This document shows, one piece after another, positions 1 to 5,172 of a stretch of DNA of 5,172 nt. Made by a program: the position numbers and the translations under genes. This stretch comes from Frankiaceae bacterium. Lineage in GTDB: Bacteria; Actinomycetota; Actinomycetes; Mycobacteriales; SCTD01. The DNA lies in NCBI GenBank assembly GCA_026786045.1, contig JAJAYV010000425.1:1-5172 (forward strand). Direction: 5' to 3'. The first letter of the stretch is position 1. Each line of letters starts with the position of its first letter. The notes beneath the pieces were generated by a model. It saw only the letters and a list, made by a program, of their open reading frames with translations, did not search any database and was not told the DNA's origin.

Positions 1-2667
1 CTGCGCGCCGAGGACGAGCCGTACGTGCCCGCGCAGCCCGAGCCGGTCGGCGCCGAGCCCGGCTACCTGCCGTCCTACGTCGCGGCCGAGCCGCCCTACA
101 TCGCGGCTGCGCTGCCGGTCCCGCAGGCCGTCGAGCGGCTGCGGGCCGCCTACCGCCGCCAGGTGCTCGAGCTGGCAGCCCGCGACGTGGTCGGCGCCGT
201 CGCCCTCGAGGAGGTCGGCGGCGAGCTGGCCGACCTCGCCGGCGCCACCCTGTCGGCCGCGATGGCCGTCGCGCTGACGCCGCTGCCGGACGACGCGCCG
301 CCCTGCCGGCTGGCCGTCATCGGGATGGGCAAGGCCGGCGGCCGCGAGCTCAACTACGTCAGCGACGTCGACGTCGTCTTCGTCGGCGAGCCGCTGGAGG
401 AGGGCGACGACGACGAGGCGGCGCTGCGCACCGCGACCCGGCTGGCCGCCGAGACGATGCGGGTCTGCGGGCTGGTCGCCTGGCCGGTCGACGCCGGGCT
501 GCGCCCCGAGGGGGCGGCCGGTCCGCTGGTCCGCACGCTCGCCAGCCACACCGCCTACTACCGCCGGTGGGCGCACACCTGGGAGTTCCAGGCACTGCTC
601 AAGGCGCGCCCGATGGCCGGCGACCTCGCGCTCGGCGACGCGTACACCGCCATGACCGCGCCGATGGTGTGGGCGGTCAGCGAGCGCAAGGGCTTCGTCG
701 AGGACGTGCAGGCGATGCGCCGTCGGGTGGAGTCCACGCTCAAGGCCGACCGCGCCGACCGCGAGGTCAAGCTCGGCCGGGGCGGCCTGCGCGACGTGGA
801 GTTCGCGGTGCAGCTGCTGCAGCTCGTGCACGGCCGCACCGACGACAGCCTGCGCAGCGGCACGACGCTGGCCGCGCTGCAGGCGCTGGCCGACGGCGGC
901 TACGTCGGCCGGGAGGACGCCCGTCACCTGGCCGAGGCCTACCGCTGGCTGCGGACCGTCGAGCACCGGCTGCAGCTGCACCGGCTGCGGCGCACCCACC
1001 TGCTGCCGGCCGCCGACGACGCCGAGGGCCTGCGCCGGGTCGCCCGCGCCGCCGGCTACCGCAAGGACGCCGTCACGACCTTCTCCCGCGAGCGGGCCGG
1101 CTACGGCCGCGAGGTGCGCCGGCTGCACGAGAAGCTCTTCTACCGACCGCTGCTGTCCGCGGTGGCGCGGCTGCCCACGGAGGAGGCCTCCCTCACGCCG
1201 GCCGCGGCCCGGGCGCGGCTCGAGGCGCTCGGCTTCGCCGACCCGGCCGCCGCCCTGCGTCAGCTGCAGGCGCTGACCGAGGGCGTCTCGCGGCGTGCCG
1301 CGATCCAGCAGACGCTGCTGCCGGCGATGCTCAGCTGGTTCGCCGACGCGGCCGACCCCGACGCCGGACTGCTGGCCTTCCGCCAGGTGTCGGACAAGCT
1401 CGGCTCGACGCCCTGGTACCTGCGGCTGCTGCGCGACGAGGGCCGGGCGGCCGAGCGGCTCGCGTCGCTGCTGGCCTCCTCGCGCTTCGTCGCCGACCTG
1501 CTCGGCCGGGCCCCGGAGGCGGTGCGGCTGCTGGCCGACGACGCCGAGCTCCAGCCGCGCCCGCGGGCCGTGCTGGAGAGCGCCTTCGTCGCGACCGTCC
1601 GCCGCCGCGAGGACTGGGAGGGCGCGGTAGCCGCCGCCCGCGGACTTCGGCGCGAGGAGCTGCTGCGCGTCGCCTGCGCCGACCTGCTCGGTCTGGTCGA
1701 CCAGGAAACGGTCGGGCACGCGCTGTCCGACGTCGCCGCCGCCGTGCTGTCCGCCGCCCTCGCCACCGCCACCCGCAAGGTGGAGTCCGAGCGGCGCGGC
1801 CCGCTGCCGGTCCGCTTCTCGGTGCTCGCCATGGGCCGGCTCGGCGGCGGCGAGCAGGGCTACGGCAGCGACGCCGACGTGCTGTTCGTCCACGACCCGC
1901 TGCCCAGGATCCCCGACGGGGAGGCCGCGGCGGTCGCCCACGACGTCGCGCACGAGATGCGCCGGCTGCTCGCGCTGCCCGCGCCCGACCCGCCGCTCGC
2001 GCTCGATGCCGACCTGCGGCCCGAGGGCAAGCAGGGTCCGCTCAGCCGCAGCCTGGCGTCGTACGCCGCCTACTACGGCCGCTGGTCCTCGACCTGGGAG
2101 GCGCAGGCGCTGCTGCGCGCCGCCCCGGTCGCGGGCGACCCCGAGCTGGCCGAGGCGCTGCTCGCGCTCGTCGAGCCGGTGCGCTACCCCGAGGGCGGCC
2201 TGAGCTCCGAGCAGGTGCGCGAGATCCGGCGCCTCAAGGCGCGGATGGAGGCCGAGCGCGTGCCGCGCGGCGTCGACCCCAAGCTCGCGCTGAAGATGGG
2301 CCCCGGCGGCCTGGCCGACGTCGAGTGGGCGGTCCAGCTGCTCCAGCTCCAGCACGCCCAGACGGTGCCGGAGCTGCGCACCCCGTCGACGCTGCCGGCC
2401 CTGCGGGCGGCGGTCGCGGCGGGCCTGCTCGACCCCGCCGACGGGGAGGTCCTGGAGACCGCCTGGTCGCTGGTGACGCGCGTCCGCAACGCGCTCTACC
2501 TCGTCCGCGGGCGCTCCGCGGAGGGGCTGCCGTCGAGTGGTCGGGACCTGTCGGGAGCGGCCCGGGCGCTCGGCTACCCTGCCGACACGCAGGGGGACTT
2601 CCTGGACGACTACCGGCGAGCCACCCGCCGTGCCAGGGCCGTCGTCGAGAGGGTGTTCTACGCGTGA
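1..2667 (+). CDS. glnE: Bifunctional glutamine synthetase adenylyltransferase/adenylyl-removing enzyme, 5'-partial
   Basis: GlnE adds AMP to, and removes it from, a conserved tyrosine of type I glutamine synthetase, switching the cytoplasmic enzyme off and on with nitrogen status, usually under PII control. Two nucleotidyltransferase halves are visible. The N-terminal half, by family the adenylyl-removing one, has GMGKAGG then SDVD (322-372; Asp codons 364 and 370) and GRGGLRDVEF (775-804). The C-terminal adenylylating half has AMGRLGG then SDAD (1831-1878; Asp codons 1870 and 1876) and GPGGLADVEW (2299-2328). A helical linker lies between them. All metal-binding carboxylates I can identify are kept. 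The frame is open from base 1, and 888 residues are present against about 1000 in actinobacterial relatives, so roughly 110-120 N-terminal residues lie upstream. The GTG at 25 is internal, not the start. The stop overlaps the next gene's start. Identity is very secure. Confidence 0.97.
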   Translation: MRAEDEPYVPAQPEPVGAEPGYLPSYVAAEPPYIAAALPVPQAVERLRAAYRRQVLELAARDVVGAVALEEVGGELADLAGATLSAAMAVALTPLPDDAPPCRLAVIGMGKAGGRELNYVSDVDVVFVGEPLEEGDDDEAALRTATRLAAETMRVCGLVAWPVDAGLRPEGAAGPLVRTLASHTAYYRRWAHTWEFQALLKARPMAGDLALGDAYTAMTAPMVWAVSERKGFVEDVQAMRRRVESTLKADRADREVKLGRGGLRDVEFAVQLLQLVHGRTDDSLRSGTTLAALQALADGGYVGREDARHLAEAYRWLRTVEHRLQLHRLRRTHLLPAADDAEGLRRVARAAGYRKDAVTTFSRERAGYGREVRRLHEKLFYRPLLSAVARLPTEEASLTPAAARARLEALGFADPAAALRQLQALTEGVSRRAAIQQTLLPAMLSWFADAADPDAGLLAFRQVSDKLGSTPWYLRLLRDEGRAAERLASLLASSRFVADLLGRAPEAVRLLADDAELQPRPRAVLESAFVATVRRREDWEGAVAAARGLRREELLRVACADLLGLVDQETVGHALSDVAAAVLSAALATATRKVESERRGPLPVRFSVLAMGRLGGGEQGYGSDADVLFVHDPLPRIPDGEAAAVAHDVAHEMRRLLALPAPDPPLALDADLRPEGKQGPLSRSLASYAAYYGRWSSTWEAQALLRAAPVAGDPELAEALLALVEPVRYPEGGLSSEQVREIRRLKARMEAERVPRGVDPKLALKMGPGGLADVEWAVQLLQLQHAQTVPELRTPSTLPALRAAVAAGLLDPADGEVLETAWSLVTRVRNALYLVRGRSAEGLPSSGRDLSGAARALGYPADTQGDFLDDYRRATRRARAVVERVFYA
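490..624 (+). repeat. GlnE internal duplication, N-terminal copy (protein level)
   Basis: This 45-codon segment starts DAGLRPEG, contains AYYRRW and TWEFQALL, and ends AGD. It aligns without gaps to 2005-2139 in the C-terminal half; I count 31 identical residues of 45. It follows the Asp-x-Asp motif of the first nucleotidyltransferase domain and belongs to its active-site region. The repeat reflects the ancient duplication behind the two opposing GlnE activities and is not a recent DNA duplication. Confidence 0.85.
2005..2139 (+). repeat. GlnE internal duplication, C-terminal copy (protein level)
   Basis: This is the partner of 490-624. It starts DADLRPEG, contains AYYGRW and TWEAQALL, and ends AGD, over exactly the same 45 codons. 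It lies after the second Asp-x-Asp motif, in the adenylylating domain. The shared Arg-Pro-Glu-Gly, Tyr-Tyr, Arg-Trp and Thr-Trp-Glu positions are likely structural or nucleotide-contacting residues common to both domains, which is an inference from their conservation between the halves. Confidence 0.85.
2647..2653 (+). promoter_or_regulatory. Probable ribosome binding site for the hydrolase gene
   Basis: GAGAGGG lies inside the last codons of glnE and ends 10 bases before the GTG at 2664. It is purine-rich and partly complementary to the 16S rRNA 3' end. Spacing is slightly long but acceptable. It supports GTG 2664 as the start, although ribosomes finishing glnE could also reinitiate there through the GTGA overlap. 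Confidence 0.45.
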
Positions 2668-3659
2668 GCGAGCAGTCCCGGGTCCGCACCGTCCAGGCCG
2701 GCAGCACCAGCTTCCTGCTGCGCGAGCAGGCGGTCGACGGCCCCGGCACCCCCGTCCTGCTGCTCCACGGCGTCCCCGAGACCGCGACCAGCTGGAAGGC
2801 CCTGGCGCCCCGGCTCGCGGTCGGCCGCCGCGTTCTCGCCCCCGACCTGCCGGGCCTGGGCGGCTCCGTCTTCTCCGGCCCGTACGACGTGGCCACGCTG
2901 GTCGGGGAGCTCGTCGCGCTGATCGAGGCCGAGGTGCCCGGCGGGCGCGTCGACGTCGTGGGCCACGACTGGGGCGGCTCGCTGGCCCTCGCGCTCGCCG
3001 GCGTCCGGCCCGACCTGGTGCGGCGGCTGGTCGTCGCCAACGCGCCCTACCGCGACGTGCCGCTGCGCGCCCTGCACATCCCGTTCTTCGCGCTGCCCGC
3101 CGCCCCGGAGCTGGTGCTGCGCCTGGGCGGCCGCCGCCTCCTTGACGCGGCCTTCCGGTTCGCGTGGCGGGCGAGCACGCCGGTCGACGACGAGAGCCTG
3201 GCGGAGTACCGCGCCGCCTACACCCGGCCGAGCGTCCGGCAGGCGATGCTCGGCTACTACCGCGCCGCCACCCGGCCGCGAGTGGCTCGGGCCCTGAGCC
3301 GCGCCGTGCACCCCGTCCCGGCGCCGCACGTCGCCGTCGAGGGGGCGCTGGTGCTGTGGGGCGCGCTCGACCCCGTGCTGCCGGTCTCCGTCGGTGAGGG
3401 CATCGTGCGCGACCTGGGCGCCGACGCGGTCATGGTGACCGTCCCGGGCGCCGGCCACTTCGTCGTGGAGGAGGCGCCGGACGTCGTCGCCGAGGTGCTG
3501 CTCGACTTCCTCGCCGAGGAGCAGGAGCCCGCCCGCGTCCACGCCGCTCCGCCCGAGAAGCCGCACGAGGGGCACACGCCCATCGAGCCGCCGCCGGGTG
3601 CCCCCGCCAAGCGTGTGCCGACCGGGCCCGCCGACGGGTCCCGGCCGTCGCCCAGCTGA
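2664..3659 (+). CDS. Alpha/beta-fold hydrolase with Asp nucleophile, epoxide hydrolase-like
   Basis: The 331-residue product is a probably cytoplasmic alpha/beta hydrolase with no signal peptide. HGVPETATSW (residues 35-44) is the oxyanion-side HGxP motif. GHDWGG (100-105) is the nucleophile elbow with Asp102 in place of Ser, as in epoxide hydrolases and haloalkane dehalogenases, which work through an aspartyl-ester intermediate. Asp236 in WGALDP and His265 in GAGHF complete the likely triad. Residues about 130-215 form the cap, with Tyr198-Tyr199-Arg200 matching the Tyr-Arg segment of epoxide hydrolase caps. HGxPE followed by a Trp favours epoxide hydrolase over dehalogenase, but the substrate cannot be told. 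From about residue 288 a Pro-rich tail extends past the fold. The GTG start overlaps the glnE stop by four bases and gives a normal family N-terminus; the same frame stays open upstream only as a shadow of glnE. The fold is secure and the reaction is uncertain. Confidence 0.92.
   Translation: MSEQSRVRTVQAGSTSFLLREQAVDGPGTPVLLLHGVPETATSWKALAPRLAVGRRVLAPDLPGLGGSVFSGPYDVATLVGELVALIEAEVPGGRVDVVGHDWGGSLALALAGVRPDLVRRLVVANAPYRDVPLRALHIPFFALPAAPELVLRLGGRRLLDAAFRFAWRASTPVDDESLAEYRAAYTRPSVRQAMLGYYRAATRPRVARALSRAVHPVPAPHVAVEGALVLWGALDPVLPVSVGEGIVRDLGADAVMVTVPGAGHFVVEEAPDVVAEVLLDFLAEEQEPARVHAAPPEKPHEGHTPIEPPPGAPAKRVPTGPADGSRPSPS
3525..3656 (+). other. Pro-rich, probably disordered C-terminal tail of the hydrolase
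   Basis: Residues 288-331 follow the last helix of the hydrolase fold (LLDFLAEEQ). They are rich in Pro, Ala, Gly, Lys/Arg and Glu, contain three His (293, 301, 304), and have no hydrophobic core pattern. Typical epoxide hydrolases end near the last helix, so this is an extension. It may be a flexible tail or sequence gained by loss of an earlier stop; no function is evident. Confidence 0.6.
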
Positions 3660-3700
3660 GCGCGCGGCTCGGCAGCTGGAGCAGCGCGGCCCTGGGCGGG
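3656..3700 (+). other. Possible N-terminal extension of the membrane-protein gene
   Basis: The frame of the downstream gene is open through this stretch and encodes LSARLGSWSSAALGG, which would complete the first hydrophobic helix (AALGGVVALVLGGLHLAL). No ATG, GTG or TTG lies in this frame between the stop at 3395-3397 and the GTG at 3701. An earlier start would therefore need a CTG, either at 3656 (overlapping the hydrolase stop as CTGA) or at 3692 (with TGGAG at 3677-3681, ten bases before it). If GTG 3701 is used, this is simply a short spacer. Confidence 0.35.
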
Positions 3701-5155
3701 GTGGTCGCGCTCGTCCTGGGCGGGCTCCACCTGGCGCTTCGGCCGCGCACCGGCACCGACATCGCCGCCCAGATCGCGCGCGCGTCCTTCGCCGCCGAGC
3801 ACCCGTTCACCCCGGTGGACATGAGCTGGTACTCCGGCGTCCACCCCTACGGCTACAGCCTGCTCGCGCCGTACGTCCTTGCCGTGGTCGGCATCGGGCT
3901 GACCGGTCTGCTGGCCGCCGTCGCTGCGGCCGTCCTGCTCGGCCGGCTGCTCAAGGACAGCGCCCACCCGATGGCCGGCGCGGCGCTCGGCGGCTTCTTC
4001 GCCGTCGCCAACGTCGTGTCCGGCCGCAGCACGTTCGCGCTCGGAGCGGTCGCCGCCCTGGCCGCCCTGGTGCTGCTGCCACGGCGGAGGTGGGCCGCCG
4101 TCGCGGCGGTGCTGTCCGGCCTCTTCAGCCCCGTCGCCGCGGCCTTCCTCGGCCTGGCCGCGGCCGTGCTGGTCCTCCAGCGGCAGCGGGGTGGGTGGAC
4201 CCTGGGGCTCGCCGCGAGCATCCCGGTCGCGGTGCTCGCTCTGCTGTTCCCCTCCGGCGGCGTCCAGCCGTACGAAGCGGGCTCCGCGCCGTACGCCGTG
4301 CTGGCCGGGCTGGTGCTCGCGGCGCTGACGCACTCCTCGACGCTGCGCCTGGGGGGGCTGCTCTACGCCCTCGCCGCCGGGCTGCTGGTGCTGCTGTCGG
4401 ACCCGTTCGGCAGCAACATCCTGCGGCTCGGGCTGCTGCTCGCCACCCCGCTCGTGGTGGCCACCGCCACCGAGCACTGGCGCATCGTCGCGCCCGTCGC
4501 GGCGGCGCTGGTGCTGTGGCAGGTGCAGCCGCCGTACGCCGACCTGCAGGCGCAGCGCCCGCCCTCCTTCGTGGCGCTCAACCAGGCGCTCGTCGAGCTC
4601 GAGGCCAAGCGCGTGGAGGTGGTCCCGCTGCGCGACCACGGCGAGGCGGCGTTCGTCGCGCCCGTCGTGCCGCTGATCCGGGGGTGGTCGCGGCAGATCG
4701 ATACCGCCCGCAACCCGCTGTTCTACGAGGGCGCACTCGACGCCCGGGAGTACGGCGCCTGGCTGCGCGAGAACGCCGTCGACCACGTCGTGCTCGGACC
4801 CTCGGCGCGCGCTGACGGCGGCGGCCAGGCTGAGCGGGCCCTGCTGCTCGTCGGCAGCGTCAACGGGCTCGAGCGGGTCTGGTCCGACGACCAGTGGACG
4901 GTGTGGCGCTACCTGCCGGGGCTCGAGATCGCCCAGCCCCCGGCGCAGGTGCTCGACAGCGACCGGGCGTCCCTCACCGTCCGCAGCGACCGGCCCACCG
5001 ACGGGCGGCTGGTGCTGCAGTGGTCGCGCTGGCTGTCGGTGACCGGGCCGGCGTGCGTCGAGCGGGACGGCGACGGCACCCGGCTGCGCTTCACCGCTCC
5101 CGGGACCGCGGTGATCAGCAGCCGGCTCAGCCTGCGGCCGACGGGGCACTGCTGA
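3701..5155 (+). CDS. Polytopic membrane protein with C-terminal soluble domain, GT-C glycosyltransferase-like, function unknown
   Basis: The 484-residue product (from GTG 3701) begins in a hydrophobic stretch, followed by a loop with Asp20 (RTGTDIAAQ) and the aromatic motif WYSGVHPYGYS (43-53). Hydrophobic segments follow at about 54-80, 92-106, 110-126, 131-158, 166-183, 196-210, 215-232, 240-256 and 260-275, some long enough to be two helices. DPFGSN (234-239) lies between two of them. Residues about 277-484 are soluble, with RGWSRQIDTARN (327-338), FYEG, YGAWLRENAVDHVVLG and a Trp-rich end; this part is probably outside the membrane. A first helix followed by an Asp-bearing loop, many helices and an external C-terminal domain is the general GT-C glycosyltransferase plan, so a role in moving lipid-linked sugars to envelope polymers is possible but inferred. 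Similar motifs recur, to my recollection, in unnamed actinobacterial membrane proteins. Start choice is uncertain because the first helix looks cut short and no well-placed ribosome site is seen. Confidence 0.85.
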   Translation: MVALVLGGLHLALRPRTGTDIAAQIARASFAAEHPFTPVDMSWYSGVHPYGYSLLAPYVLAVVGIGLTGLLAAVAAAVLLGRLLKDSAHPMAGAALGGFFAVANVVSGRSTFALGAVAALAALVLLPRRRWAAVAAVLSGLFSPVAAAFLGLAAAVLVLQRQRGGWTLGLAASIPVAVLALLFPSGGVQPYEAGSAPYAVLAGLVLAALTHSSTLRLGGLLYALAAGLLVLLSDPFGSNILRLGLLLATPLVVATATEHWRIVAPVAAALVLWQVQPPYADLQAQRPPSFVALNQALVELEAKRVEVVPLRDHGEAAFVAPVVPLIRGWSRQIDTARNPLFYEGALDAREYGAWLRENAVDHVVLGPSARADGGGQAERALLLVGSVNGLERVWSDDQWTVWRYLPGLEIAQPPAQVLDSDRASLTVRSDRPTDGRLVLQWSRWLSVTGPACVERDGDGTRLRFTAPGTAVISSRLSLRPTGHC

Positions 5156-5172
5156 GCCGCGGCCGCAGCACC

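Noticed and set aside
25..27. GTG at 25 as the glnE start codon
   Set aside because: The frame is open from base 1 and GlnE relatives have about 110-120 more residues ahead of this point. The preceding codons (LRAEDEPY) look like continuing protein.
567..2663. Long + strand frame running through glnE into the hydrolase, suggesting a giant fusion protein
   Set aside because: Within glnE this frame encodes Arg/Ala/Gly/Pro-rich low-complexity sequence, typical of a shifted frame in GC-rich DNA. Family similarity starts only at GTG 2664.
2658..3575. Open frame on the - strand opposite the hydrolase
   Set aside because: The composition is low-complexity and no motif is seen. It mirrors the codon periodicity of the real + strand gene.
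4351..4357. Run of seven G in the membrane-protein gene as a slippage or phase-variation site
   Set aside because: The frame reads through it intact (Leu-Gly-Gly-Leu) and such runs are common at this GC content. At most it is a spot to check for sequencing error.
3598..4815. 405-codon + strand frame overlapping the membrane-protein gene
   Set aside because: The product is an Arg/Ala/Pro/Gly-rich repeat-like string with no hydrophobic pattern. The competing frame gives well-formed membrane helices.
3257..5149. 630-codon open frame on the - strand opposite the hydrolase end and membrane gene
   Set aside because: The translation is a Gln/Arg/Gly/Glu/His-rich low-complexity shadow without any domain pattern. 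Stop codons are rare in all frames at this GC content, and the + strand proteins show clear family motifs.
5150..5170. TGCTG/CAGCA inverted repeat around the last stop codon as a terminator
   Set aside because: The stem is only five base pairs with an 11-base loop and has no T-run. The window ends at once, so nothing downstream can be judged. The GC-rich palindromes here (CCGCGG, GCGGCCGC) are expected by composition.

Overview
The window is 5.2 kb of very GC-rich DNA (over 70% G+C by eye, with G or C at almost every third codon position). It carries three consecutive genes, all on the + strand and nearly gapless. Base composition, GTG starts and an actinobacterial-type GlnE with two complete catalytic halves point to a high-GC actinobacterium. 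The sequence alone does not fix the genus.

Layout. Positions 1-2667 hold most of glnE, the bifunctional adenylyltransferase/adenylyl-removing enzyme that controls glutamine synthetase. Its N-terminus, probably about 110-120 residues, lies upstream of the window. At 2664 an alpha/beta-hydrolase gene starts inside the glnE stop codon (GTGA overlap) and runs to 3659. It has an Asp nucleophile (G-H-D-W-G-G) of the epoxide hydrolase/dehalogenase type and an unusual Pro-rich tail. After at most 41 bases comes a polytopic membrane protein (3701-5155) with about 9-10 hydrophobic segments and a C-terminal soluble domain of about 200 residues. Its layout recalls GT-C glycosyltransferases, but I cannot name its function. 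Only 17 bases follow its stop codon.

How the genes relate. The spacing fits one transcript, with translational coupling between glnE and the hydrolase. Only glnE has a clear nitrogen-control role. Nothing in the other two proteins points to nitrogen metabolism, so they may simply share the transcript. I see no mobile element, CRISPR array, RNA gene or convincing terminator, and no stretch above 300 bases without a gene. The points most worth a second look are the uncharacterised membrane protein with its ambiguous start, and the hydrolase's incomplete set of epoxide-hydrolase cap tyrosines plus its tail. I did not find convincing evidence of a wholly new system.
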